From NCBI RefSeq assembly GCF_008180865.1, contig NZ_VTEX01000002.1, positions 496,001-560,000 on the forward strand: a stretch of 64,000 nt of DNA. The letters run 5' to 3'. Position 1 is the stretch's first letter; every line of letters starts with the position of its first letter. The stretch is from Rossellomorea aquimaris. GTDB lineage: Bacteria; Bacillota; Bacilli; Bacillales; Bacillaceae_B. Below the pieces are notes generated by a model, which saw only the letters and a program-made list of their open reading frames with translations, ran no database searches and was not told the DNA's origin. Positions 9,206 to 16,861 of the stretch are shown piece after piece. The position numbers and the translations under genes are program-made.

Positions 9206-9234
9206 GAAGCGTGGGGACGGTTCTCGTGCTTCCG
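9206..9234. repeat. Dispersed palindromic repeat, GGGGACGGTTCT core
   Basis: GGAAGC and GCTTCC bracket the core GTGGGGACGGTTCTCGT. The same core recurs at 18911-18956, and in part near 18794 and 24985, always between genes. Confidence 0.6.
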
Positions 9235-9360
9235 TCGGCACCCTTATACTATCGTCTATTTGTGGACTCAGGTACCTGTTACTTGGCTTGCAAGTTCACA
9301 AAATATCAGGGTAGTATCATCGATTCATTTCCATTATAATTGTATGAGGGAGGTGATAAA

Positions 9361-9852
9361 ATGGAAAAGCAAATCATAAACATGTTATCCGATATTCAAC
9401 GGAACATGAAGGTGTTCGACCAAAACTTGAAAGAGCTTGACCGTAATATGAAAGCGCTCGATGGAAGAATGGTAGGACTCGAAGGTAATATGCAAGGACT
9501 TGAAAGTAATGTGCAAGGACTCGGCCAAAAAATGCAAGGACTTGAAAGTAATGTGCAAGGACTCGGCCAAAAAATGCAAGGACTTGACAGTAATGTGCAG
9601 GGACTCGTCCAAAATATGCAAGGACTTGAAAGTAATGTGCAAGGACTCGATGGAAATATGAAGGAGTTCAGAAGTGACTTAAAAGAGATAAAGGAAACGG
9701 TTAACAGAATCGAAGTTTCACAAACAGAAGATGTCATTGCTTTGTTAAAAGTAGGTAACCAACGTTCTGAAACGGACTTTCATTATCTGAACACAAGAAT
9801 CACAGATATTGATAAACGGGTTTTCACCCTCGAGAATCGAGCTGAAGGGTAA
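9361..9852 (+). CDS. Heptad-repeat coiled-coil protein, unknown function
   Basis: A 163-residue protein. The start is ATG 9361, with GGGAGGTG 6 nt upstream; a TATAAT-like -10 element lies at about 9335. Residues ~20-105 are about eleven heptads of the form QGLESNV/QGLGQKM, with leucine at a fixed place: a textbook coiled coil. The rest (SQTEDVIALLKVG...TRITDIDKRVFTLE) is a second, non-repetitive helical segment. There is no signal peptide or membrane helix. The gene stands alone on the plus strand. Function is unknown; proteins of this build often multimerise or act as spacers. The exact DNA repeat inside suggests that its length varies between strains. Confidence 0.8.
   Translation: MEKQIINMLSDIQRNMKVFDQNLKELDRNMKALDGRMVGLEGNMQGLESNVQGLGQKMQGLESNVQGLGQKMQGLDSNVQGLVQNMQGLESNVQGLDGNMKEFRSDLKEIKETVNRIEVSQTEDVIALLKVGNQRSETDFHYLNTRITDIDKRVFTLENRAEG
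9493..9660 (+). repeat. 42-bp tandem repeat coding for heptads
   Basis: Two exact 42-bp units (9493-9534 and 9535-9576) are followed by two diverged units to 9660. Each encodes two heptads, so gain or loss of a unit keeps both reading frame and coiled-coil register. Confidence 0.9.
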
Positions 9853-9900
9853 TCGTCATATCTCGATATAATAGTAATGACGGTTCCCCTATACCTACTC

Positions 9901-9963
9901 TTCGTTCCCTCTCACCATGATCCACACTTCATTTCTTCGATTTTTCTTTTGTTAGACTTTCCA
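9901..9963. repeat. 63-bp dispersed repeat, copy A
   Basis: This segment matches 18969-19030 at about 55 of 63 positions with one single-base gap. Because the gap shifts the frame, it looks like a non-coding repeat. In both copies a GACGGTT core lies a short way upstream. The rest of the 9853-10186 gap holds only the hairpin at 10077-10106. Confidence 0.7.
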
Positions 9964-10076
9964 CAATGAAAAACCTAAAATACCTGATCCGCTGCAAGTG
10001 AAAATTCATGAGGCACCTGGCCGATCGTAGACGATTCTGTAAGCCAAGGGATCAACCATAGTCTCAGTATGAATAG

Positions 10077-10106
10077 AGCCATTCTCACTATTCCATGAGA
10101 ATGGCT
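10077..10106. terminator. Hairpin, possible terminator
   Basis: AGCCATTCTCA and TGAGAATGGCT form a perfect 11-bp stem with an 8-nt loop. T-runs are weak on both sides (TTTA on the plus strand), so it may be a weak bidirectional terminator between the coiled-coil gene and the VTT gene, or a repeat. Confidence 0.45.
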
Positions 10107-10186
10107 TTATTGTGATGTTCATTGATAGATGCGCTCTGTGTATTTGTGTGGAGAAAATGCCTTTCCAGAGTACAAATCGAATTGAA

Positions 10187-11029
10187 TTAACCATTTTTAT
10201 TCAACACTTTTTTGATCAACATCCCAATACCAAATAAAAGTAAAGCAGCAGCCGAAACAAAAACCATTAATTGAGATGCAGTTAAGGAAAGAGCAGAAGC
10301 TAATTCAATCGAATATGCAAGCGAGAAGGATGTAACTATTTTGGAAAAAATAGCAACGCTTAAAAACCTCTTAACACTAACGCCACTAACACCAGCACCC
10401 ACACAAATGATCTCATCAGGTAAAATTGGAATAATAAAAAGTAACGCAAGAATTAGTAATTCGTTCTTTTGAACATATTGATGGTACTGCTCTAAATGTT
10501 TCTCGTTGACAAGTCTTTTCACTATCTTCATTCCACCAATTCTCGAAACAAAGAACATTGTAATAATCCCCAGTATTGTTCCAAAAAAGCCGAGAATAAA
10601 AGCCGTGAATGAACCTAATGCTGCACTGGCCGCAACCACTGTAACCATTTCTGGTAAAGGTAAAATGATTGGTTGTGCAAAGCATATAGCAAAATATATA
10701 TATTTAGCAGTTGAAATGTTTTGTCTCAGAAAATTTTCGAATCCGATTGCGTCAGTCAGTACAAGGAAACTGCTGATATAGAAGGTAAGAAACATGGCTA
10801 ATACAACTAAGAAGTTGACTATTGATATTAACCTAATAACTTGGATAAATCTTCTTTTCCCAGTAGCAAGAGCTGCCATTGCTATGACTAAAATAAGTAA
10901 GAACACAGTGGAACCAACTACTTTTAAAATAGGTAAAAGATGTGGTAATCCTATGTTAAAGATTAAAATCGGTATTAAAGTCAATAAAAGTTGTTCTACA
11001 TAATACTTGAAATTGTTTTTAGTTATCAT
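10187..11029 (-). CDS. VTT-domain (TVP38/TMEM64, DedA-like) membrane protein
   Basis: Integral membrane protein of 280 residues with about seven hydrophobic segments. The central part has the VTT/SNARE-associated signature: QPIILPLPEMVTV, a glycine-rich helix GSFTAFILGFFGTILG, then FIIPILPDEIICVGAG. Members of this superfamily move or scramble lipids across the membrane (known for DedA relatives); the substrate here is unknown. The start is ATG 11029 with GGAGTG 5 nt upstream; a longer frame from 11104 has no site. Codon use is AT-richer than in the carotenoid and transporter genes nearby, perhaps from transfer. It stands alone. Confidence 0.8.
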   Translation of the reverse strand: MITKNNFKYYVEQLLLTLIPILIFNIGLPHLLPILKVVGSTVFLLILVIAMAALATGKRRFIQVIRLISIVNFLVVLAMFLTFYISSFLVLTDAIGFENFLRQNISTAKYIYFAICFAQPIILPLPEMVTVVAASAALGSFTAFILGFFGTILGIITMFFVSRIGGMKIVKRLVNEKHLEQYHQYVQKNELLILALLFIIPILPDEIICVGAGVSGVSVKRFLSVAIFSKIVTSFSLAYSIELASALSLTASQLMVFVSAAALLLFGIGMLIKKVLNKNG

Positions 11030-11208
11030 TTTACACTCCATATAAAATTCAGGTTTAGCCCATCTTAGGTTGTGAAGGAAACCTTGTTTCCCTTTTGTCC
11101 ACATTAATCTATCTACTATAAATTATACCGTTTATATTGTAAACTTTATCAGCAATCACCAATCTGTGTAATTTAGTCAAGTTTTTGTTTGTCCTTCCAT
11201 GACATCCT

Positions 11209-11426
11209 CTAACCCATTTTTCTTCTCATTGTTTTATTGTTACGTATGCCATCAACCCATTTAAGAAATTCTTCGCCTTTGAGAACATATCCACTACTTC
11301 ACACTCTCTATATTCGCAGTATACCGCATAATTCTTCACAATTTCACGAACTTGTTCAGAAATTTGCCAATCGACTATATCAGCATTATTATTCTTAGGC
11401 TTGATGAATTGCACGAAATTTTTCAT
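11209..11426 (-). pseudogene. Small Bacillus-type protein gene broken by a one-base frameshift
   Basis: The frame from ATG 11426 gives a 66-residue product whose first ~50 residues look native (ISEQVREIVKNY, then VVDMF). The last part does not. Adding one T near 11294 (ATGTTCTC to ATGTTTCTC) restores a continuation with EEFLKWVDGIRNNKTMRRK, ending at TAG 11209-11211, a plausible C-terminus of about 72 residues in total. The natural reading is a one-base deletion in a T run. AAAGGA directly abuts the ATG, a poor ribosome site. I recall small Bacillus proteins of this pattern (…VVD.FLKN…FL.W…) but cannot name the family. Confidence 0.5.
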
Positions 11427-11447
11427 TCCTTTAAATGGTTGTCCAAT

Positions 11448-11482
11448 TAAAAGAAAAAAACCAAATCACTATGCGATTTGGT
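11448..11482 (-). terminator. Rho-independent terminator after the collagen-like gene
   Basis: ACCAAATC and GATTTGGT form the stem; on the minus strand a run of seven T followed by CTTTT comes after it, about 75 nt beyond the collagen-like gene's stop. Confidence 0.8.
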
Positions 11483-11554
11483 CTTTAAATTGATTTGTTA
11501 TTTCTTATGTTCCCCACAAAAACTGAACTACTTAAATCAAGAAGCAGTCCCTCT

Positions 11555-12961
11555 CTAAATAAATTCACTCAACAATAACCAATAACAAGGATTTAGCGGC
11601 AGATTAGGCGGTACTGGAATAACGGCTGAATTATATCCGACGATAAAGCTTGCCGGATCAGTCGCAGATGCCCATCCCGCAGTGAAAGATTCATTTACAA
11701 TGGTATTACCCGTACTGAAAACATCTGCGCTGCCCAAATAGTTGTTATCGATTCCAGCGAGTCCTTTCCCTGCAGTATTTTGAACGGTATTTCCATAAAA
11801 AGCTAAAAATTTAAAAATATTCAGGTTGGGCCCAAACAGTAAGACAGGAACATTTCCTTCACTGATGGTCGTATTATCGATGATATACAATCCAAAATTT
11901 TCACCTGTAAATTCTTCCATGAGAAGAAGGTGACGCAGCGTAAAGGGGGAGGTTAATTGTGTATTATTCCTTATGACCAAATCTCCCTTTAGTGTACCTG
12001 AACTGGCTGCTATATTCGTGATAATGATGAAGCTGCACCTGACAGCCCCTGAATCAGAGACAAACGTATTGGTGTCAATGATACTTTGCCCTGAAGTAGA
12101 AGAAATACTGATATACCGATAATTATTGTTAAGCGCCGCAGCCGGTGCATAATTAAAGTCACAATTGGTGATCTGGAATTCAGAGGCAATCAGTGAAATA
12201 CCGAACTCACATACAGAGAGTTCACAATCATCGACATAAATTCCGGTAGCTGATACATTCCCCACTCGAATGATCGATTCAGTGGATACGATGGATGGGA
12301 AATTTTGAACGAGGGACATGTTTTGGAAAACTACATTCGATACCGTGACATTGAACATGAACGTTACAGCATTATTTGCAGTAATAACGGTCGTTGCGCC
12401 TTTACCTTGTCCCTCTATTGTGACCGACTTGTTCACATTCAAGGTGGAGTTAATGATAAAGGTTTCAGCGTCGAGTAATAATCGATCCCCATTTACTGCC
12501 GCAGTTAAAGCAGCTTGGATCGTGGTAAATGGTCTAGTGGAGCCTACAAGCAGGGTATTCCCTGTTGGAGGAGGTATCGTCCTTGTTGTGGGAGGAACAG
12601 GTTGTTGTTGCTTATAAAAAGTATTACCTGTGGATATATCAATATATAGATCTCCATCATTACCAATATCGCATGTTGGTGATCCCACTCCTGTTAAAAC
12701 GGGAGTACCAGCCGGTCCTTGTGGTCCCTCAGGTCCTTCTGGTCCAGCTGGTCCTTGTGGTCCTTGTGATCCTTGTGGTCCCGGCGGTCCTTGTGGTCCA
12801 GTTGGTCCTTGTGGTCCCGGCGGTCCTGGTGGTCCTGGTGGTCCTTGTGGTCCCGGCGGTCCTGGTGGTCCTGGTGGTCCCGGTGGAGGAGGGTAAAAGT
12901 CACACCCCTCAGGAGGGAGTATACGATTCGGATCACACTGGATTCGGTTTTTTTTATACAT
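11555..12961 (-). CDS. Collagen-like protein with C-terminal beta-helix domain (spore-surface type)
   Basis: A 468-residue surface-type protein. A short N-terminus with Cys9 and Cys20 leads to 20 uninterrupted Gly-X-Y triplets (residues ~28-87, mostly GPP and GPQ), which should form a collagen triple helix. A linker with [11 protein letters not shown], as in spore-surface and phage fibre proteins, follows. The rest is Asn/Ile/Val-rich with regular short strands ([28 protein letters not shown]), typical of a right-handed parallel beta-helix of the pectin-lyase kind. BclA-type exosporium proteins have a C1q/TNF-like tip instead. There is no signal peptide, as for proteins assembled from the mother cell. 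AGAGGTG precedes the ATG by 5 nt. Confidence 0.85.
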   Translation of the reverse strand: MYKKNRIQCDPNRILPPEGCDFYPPPPGPPGPPGPPGPQGPPGPPGPPGPQGPTGPQGPPGPQGSQGPQGPAGPEGPEGPQGPAGTPVLTGVGSPTCDIGNDGDLYIDISTGNTFYKQQQPVPPTTRTIPPPTGNTLLVGSTRPFTTIQAALTAAVNGDRLLLDAETFIINSTLNVNKSVTIEGQGKGATTVITANNAVTFMFNVTVSNVVFQNMSLVQNFPSIVSTESIIRVGNVSATGIYVDDCELSVCEFGISLIASEFQITNCDFNYAPAAALNNNYRYISISSTSGQSIIDTNTFVSDSGAVRCSFIIITNIAASSGTLKGDLVIRNNTQLTSPFTLRHLLLMEEFTGENFGLYIIDNTTISEGNVPVLLFGPNLNIFKFLAFYGNTVQNTAGKGLAGIDNNYLGSADVFSTGNTIVNESFTAGWASATDPASFIVGYNSAVIPVPPNLPLNPCYWLLLSEFI

Positions 12962-13036
12962 TTCATCACCTCTAAAAACAATATTTAATATAATAGTATG
13001 ATGAATTTAATGTAATGCTTGGACGAAAAAAGAACC

Positions 13037-13091
13037 AAGGGGACAAGTACCATGGCTTATATATAAAAGGGGCTATGGTACCTGTCTCCTT
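13037..13091. repeat. Complete palindromic repeat (GGGGACAAGTACC type)
   Basis: Arms of 20 nt (13037-13056 and 13072-13091) pair at about 17 of 20 positions around an AT-rich loop. Half copies (AACCAAGGGGACATGTACC type) occur at 26183-26200. This REP-like unit is the best-formed member of the dispersed family in the window. Confidence 0.7.
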
Positions 13092-13132
13092 GACTAATCA
13101 AGGATATTAAACCCATATTGAAGTGGGAGTGC

Positions 13133-13172
13133 AGAGCGATCGGGGGCAACCTGAGTGGATCGCTCTTTTTTT
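13133..13172 (+). terminator. Orphan Rho-independent terminator on the plus strand
   Basis: AGAGCGATC and GATCGCTCT form a perfect 9-bp stem with a 16-nt loop, followed by seven T. No plus-strand gene lies upstream within 3 kb, so it would end an unannotated small RNA or stray transcription. Confidence 0.6.
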
Positions 13173-13202
13173 GTACACTTATAAAGCCGAACCGCCAGTA
13201 TG

Positions 13203-13293
13203 CTTCACCCAACTTCCCCCACTAACCCTCTCCCTCCCAATCAATCCCCCATTTTCATCATTTAACCCTTAGCCAAGGGACCTGTTTCCATGG
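13203..13293 (-). pseudogene. Internally deleted copy of the orphan gene at 26.3-26.6 kb
   Basis: Positions 13203-13251 match 26301-26350 with one mismatch and a single gap at most, and 13252-13286 match 26592-26625 (TTTTCATCATTTA, then GCCAAGGGACCTGT). About 240 nt of the middle of the gene is missing. The reading frame of the 3' part still gives GLIGRERVSGGSWVK, as in the full gene. Both copies end next to a GCCAAGGGACCTGT repeat motif. Confidence 0.75.
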
Positions 13294-13328
13294 CGCAAAA
13301 ATTTGTTGGATTGTTGGTTAGGGCATAA

Positions 13329-13356
13329 GAAAAAACGCGTGGGGACGCGTTTTTCT
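13329..13356 (-). terminator. Rho-independent terminator after crtQ
   Basis: AAAAACGCGT and ACGCGTTTTT pair perfectly around GGGG. On the minus strand six T follow the stem, about 80 nt beyond the crtQ stop. Because both sides carry T runs it could work in both directions. Confidence 0.8.
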
Positions 13357-13437
13357 AGTTTACAATTTTGTATTACGAGAAGCGCGGAGACCATCCCCGT
13401 GGTTCACCCTTCCAGTTAGAAAAGAGCTCTACGCCTT

Positions 13438-14544
13438 TCACACCTTTATTTTACGCCCTTTCCATTTCACAGAATGAAAAATATTCACCCGGATGAAAGA
13501 ATAAAGGAAAATCACTGCGAAGAATAAAAACAGCAAAGGATAAAAAGGGAAATACACCCATCTGAAATCCCCGACCCTGCGGGCAAACCATGCTGTTTGA
13601 ACGGAATAGAGGATATACAATGCCCCATTGACGATCATAGCGGCGGTTCTTTCCTCCATAATCGAAGAGATCAATGAAGACGCGGTGGTTAAACTTCCGG
13701 TAATCCAGAGGATGACCATCAACATGACGACAGGATGAGTGGACTTGGAACCAACGGCAAAACTTTTGCACCAGCCTTCGATAAGGCTTCCCAAACCTTC
13801 CGGATACATGCGGAACGAAATGATCCCTCTGCCGCCTAGGCAGCGAACGGGAAGGTTCTGATCAAGAAAGGCCTCTCCCAGTGCCAGATCATCCATGATG
13901 GCCCCCTCTATCTTTTCATGTCCTCCGGATAAAAAGTAATCGTCGCGATTACATAGAATACAAGGACCGAACGAGCCAGCGGCTTTGAACCGGGATCCCC
14001 AGACGGTAAATAGATTCATCCCCACCACGACGATGATGTTAAATACAATAGAGAGATGCTCATACACACGCTCCACTGTGTGATAGGGCTGCAAGGCGAG
14101 GATACCCCTCGCTCCTTTCCTCTCGTAGTAATGCAGAAGATTACGTAATCCATCCACACTAGTGAATCTTGTATCTGCATCCAGGAAGAGTAGCCAGTTC
14201 CCCTTTGCCTCCTTGGCACCGCGCCAGCAGGCAGACGATTTTCCTGCCCCTTTATTCTGCAGGACCGTGACACCGTAGCTTTCTGCGACATCCACGGTAC
14301 GATCCGATGAATCGTCATCCACCAACAGAATTTCAAATCCCTTGAATCGCTGTTCCTGCAATGACTGCAATAACGGGGAGATCCTGCCTTCTTCATTCCT
14401 GGCAGGAATAATGATGGACAGAAACGGCAAGCCCGCCGTACTTCTTGCGGTGAAACCTGGTACCGGCAAGGACCAAAACATGAGAATGCCAATGATAACC
14501 CCAAGGAAACCCAGGATGAGATTGATCACTTCTGAAGCTATCAT
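13438..14544 (-). CDS. crtQ: Glycosyltransferase family 2, CrtQ-like (diaponeurosporenoate glucosyltransferase)
   Basis: Membrane-bound GT-A glycosyltransferase (368 aa) expected to esterify glucose to 4,4'-diaponeurosporenoic acid in staphyloxanthin-type pigment synthesis. An N-terminal helix (~7-27) precedes the GT2 domain with SIIIPARNEEGRI, LLVDDDSSD, the metal-binding FLDADTR, and a Q/ED-type acceptor site near IMDDLALGEAF. Two or three helices close the protein. The function rests on position: it directly follows a CrtO-like acyltransferase and a CrtP-like oxidase. GGAGG stands 8 nt before the ATG. It is the last gene of the cluster. Confidence 0.85.
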   Translation of the reverse strand: MIASEVINLILGFLGVIIGILMFWSLPVPGFTARSTAGLPFLSIIIPARNEEGRISPLLQSLQEQRFKGFEILLVDDDSSDRTVDVAESYGVTVLQNKGAGKSSACWRGAKEAKGNWLLFLDADTRFTSVDGLRNLLHYYERKGARGILALQPYHTVERVYEHLSIVFNIIVVVGMNLFTVWGSRFKAAGSFGPCILCNRDDYFLSGGHEKIEGAIMDDLALGEAFLDQNLPVRCLGGRGIISFRMYPEGLGSLIEGWCKSFAVGSKSTHPVVMLMVILWITGSLTTASSLISSIMEERTAAMIVNGALYILYSVQTAWFARRVGDFRWVYFPFYPLLFLFFAVIFLYSFIRVNIFHSVKWKGRKIKV

Positions 14545-14631
14545 GTAACCTGCCTCCTTCCCCTAGAACTCACCAACGTGACAATCCCCGTTCACCCTTT
14601 ATGTAGCTGCATTTCCTTACAGTAGTCTGCT

Positions 14632-15117
14632 TCATTTCTTCCCACCGCCTGACGTAATGGCCGATATACGCCCGCGATTGTACCGTTGAACCACGATAAT
14701 CGGAAGGTTGAAGACAACTGCATACAGGACCATCACCCATCCTATCGATACTGGATTCCATATGAAGAACAGCGGAGCAGGGAGAATGGAGAGCCAATGG
14801 GTGAATTCCGCGCGTTTCGTTTCCGCCGCAAATACGATCAAGTCCTTCGACTTCGTTCCATGCAACCCCTTTTTACTGTATCCCTTTTTGAAAAAAATCG
14901 TACCGTCCAGAATAAGTCCCTTCCACTTCTTTACCCGGAATAAACGCTGCCACAATGCCCCGGACTGTTCAAAAGGGAACGTCCGGAACAAGAAGTGGTC
15001 TTTCAAGAACCACGTCAACGGCAGTTTCAAGCACATGCTTGAAATGAAGAGATGAAAGAACGTCCAGGCAATCACATCAATGAGGATGATCCAATGGTCA
15101 GGCAGTGAGATGATCAT
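14632..15117 (-). CDS. crtO: Glycosyl-4,4'-diaponeurosporenoate acyltransferase, CrtO-like
   Basis: A 161-residue membrane protein, close to the ~165 residues of staphylococcal CrtO, which adds a fatty acid to the glucose of the carotenoid. Visible are two N-terminal hydrophobic segments (~8-32), a conserved basic middle with RVKKWKGLILDGT..FKKGYSKK, ETKRAEFTHWL, and two more helices at ~108-140. AAGGGGTG precedes the ATG by 5 nt, and the gene begins 15 nt after crtP. The final residues (SAITSGGGKK) are basic and cytoplasmic. Assignment relies on the KKWKG..PDG-like core and on operon context. Confidence 0.82.
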   Translation of the reverse strand: MIISLPDHWIILIDVIAWTFFHLFISSMCLKLPLTWFLKDHFLFRTFPFEQSGALWQRLFRVKKWKGLILDGTIFFKKGYSKKGLHGTKSKDLIVFAAETKRAEFTHWLSILPAPLFFIWNPVSIGWVMVLYAVVFNLPIIVVQRYNRGRISAITSGGGKK

Positions 15118-15132
15118 GACATCACCCCTTTA

Positions 15133-16620
15133 TTATCCAGAATCCCTCTCCATAATTTTCTCGCCTACGAGCTGGCCGCTTAAGGTAACCATCGGCATTC
15201 CGCCGCCGGGGTTCACCGTCCCCCCGACAAAATAGAGGTTGTCGTAGCGTTCACTCTGTTTCGGATGCTTCAACCCTTTATTCTTCTTACTGTCTGACAC
15301 CGTCCCATAAATCGCACCGCGGTCGGAGCCGTACGTACGCCTGATATCTTCCGGTGTCCACATATCCCTGGTGACAATGTTTTCACGCAAGCCATCGAGG
15401 CCCATCTTCTCCAACTTGATCAGGACCCGTTCAGCGAATTGTTCATAGTCCTTTTGCGTATACGGGTTCTCATCCCGGATAAAAGGAATATGAGGCAGCA
15501 CCTTGATATTTTCATGTCCTGAAGGGGCCTGAGTCGGATCGGTCTTATTCACATTGACGAGATAAATGACCGGATCTTCCGGCAGTTCATGGCGGTGGAA
15601 GATCGATTCCATTTGCTCCTTCATATTTTCCGCGAAAAAGAAATTATGATGACGCAGCTGCGGATAACTCTTCTTCACACCCAGGTGCATGACAAGACCG
15701 GAACTGGCCGGTTTGAATTTCTTTTTTAATTTTTCAATATAATCGCTGTCTTCCTCCAGTAATCGCTCGTAAACCGGTATGACTTCCATATTGGAAACAT
15801 AATGATCGGCCGTCACCAGTGTCCCGTCTTCCAATAGGGCTCCGGTAATGTCGCCATCCTTCTTTTCAAGTTTGACGATTTGCTGTCCAAGGTGGAAGGT
15901 CACCCCCACTTCTTCCGCCAGCTTCACAAGAGCGTCCGCGAGCTTGTGCAATCCGCCGGGAACATACCATGCCCCCTGGTCATGCTGCATGTAGATCATC
16001 ATATTCATCACGGCCGGCGCATCGTAAGGAGACGAACCGACATACTTGATAAAATAAGAGAGCATATCGCGAAATTGCTTATGACTGATCCGCTTATCGA
16101 GGGATTTATGCACCGTGGATAACAAGTCAATGTTTTTCATAACACTGAACAGTCCCGCCTGCTTGACGATTCCTCTTGCCGTATCCGCACCTTTAAATAA
16201 GGTTTTATCCGTCATATCGTAATGGGTCTTCGAATGCTCCAGCAGACGTTGATATTCACGAATGTCCTTTTCACTGAGAGAGGCGTTCTTCTCTCGCATG
16301 TCGTTCATATCTTCATACAAGTCTATGACATTTCCATCGGGGAAGAAGGAACGCCATTGATGATCCAGCCTTTCAATTTGGACATAATCCTTCATCGATT
16401 TACCGCTGGCCGCAAACAATTTCTCAAAGATCTGCGGCATCGTCAAAATGGACGGGCCAAGATCAAACCCAAAACCGTCTTGCTCCAGCCGATTCAACTT
16501 TCCTCCAATGTGATCGTTTTTTTCATATAAGGAGACATCGTATCCCGCCTGTGCGAGTGTAATCGCAGCCGACACCCCGCCGAGTCCCCCTCCAATGATA
16601 AGTACCGTTTTATTTTTCAA
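15133..16620 (-). CDS. crtP: Diaponeurosporene oxidase, CrtP-like (phytoene-desaturase family)
   Basis: FAD-dependent carotenoid oxidase (495 aa; staphylococcal CrtP has 497). The Rossmann motif GGGLGG is at 10-15, followed by YEKNDHIGGKLNR and FDLGPSILTMP. The C-terminal FAD/carotenoid motif reads YFVGGTVNPGGGMPMV. Many stretches, such as SNMEVIP, SSGLVMHLGV and KVLPHIP, match CrtP rather than CrtN. It oxidises the terminal methyl of diaponeurosporene to the aldehyde or acid. The start is TTG 16620, with AGGAGG 11 nt upstream. crtM and crtN, which make the substrate, are not in the window. Confidence 0.92.
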   Translation of the reverse strand: MKNKTVLIIGGGLGGVSAAITLAQAGYDVSLYEKNDHIGGKLNRLEQDGFGFDLGPSILTMPQIFEKLFAASGKSMKDYVQIERLDHQWRSFFPDGNVIDLYEDMNDMREKNASLSEKDIREYQRLLEHSKTHYDMTDKTLFKGADTARGIVKQAGLFSVMKNIDLLSTVHKSLDKRISHKQFRDMLSYFIKYVGSSPYDAPAVMNMMIYMQHDQGAWYVPGGLHKLADALVKLAEEVGVTFHLGQQIVKLEKKDGDITGALLEDGTLVTADHYVSNMEVIPVYERLLEEDSDYIEKLKKKFKPASSGLVMHLGVKKSYPQLRHHNFFFAENMKEQMESIFHRHELPEDPVIYLVNVNKTDPTQAPSGHENIKVLPHIPFIRDENPYTQKDYEQFAERVLIKLEKMGLDGLRENIVTRDMWTPEDIRRTYGSDRGAIYGTVSDSKKNKGLKHPKQSERYDNLYFVGGTVNPGGGMPMVTLSGQLVGEKIMERDSG

Positions 16621-16674
16621 TGGTTACCGTTCCTCCTGTTCCGAAATCTTGATTGGAGTATGTATGTTTATCTA

Positions 16675-16851
16675 AAACACATTCAACATCCGCCTGTCCT
16701 TGTGCCAGTTCCAAATCAAGCTCTTCCTTACCCATCTCTGGATCATGGAACTAGACCCGGTTTGGCCTGCTTTTTCCAATACATCAAGTCTGTATCCTTT
16801 GCACTTATCTTATACCCTCAATGCCTCTAAGAAAAAACGTTGAATGTGTTT
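16675..16851. repeat. Intergenic element with perfect 13-bp terminal inverted repeats
   Basis: AAACACATTCAAC (16675-16687) and its exact complement GTTGAATGTGTTT (16839-16851) bound a 177-bp stretch that fills the gap between the esterase and crtP. A second nested pair, AGTTCCA and TGGAACT, lies inside. It may be a MITE-like element or a structured leader of crtP; no gene is visible in it. Confidence 0.5.
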
Positions 16852-16861
16852 GGGTCATGGT

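Noticed and set aside
9493-9660. Possible CRISPR array
   Set aside because: Units are contiguous without spacers and lie in frame within a coiled-coil gene.
10006-10194. 62-codon minus frame after the VTT gene
   Set aside because: It crosses the perfect hairpin at 10077-10106 and has no ribosome site.
12630-12896. Glycine/proline/cysteine-rich frame on the plus strand
   Set aside because: It is the antisense mirror of the Gly-X-Y coding repeat of the collagen-like gene.
12700-12900. Possible CRISPR-like or satellite repeat
   Set aside because: The short GGTCCT-type periodicity is coding repeat of the collagen domain; there are no unique spacers.
13133-13172. T-box or other riboswitch terminator
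   Set aside because: No specifier-loop or antiterminator (GGGTGGNACC) signature upstream and no downstream plus-strand gene.
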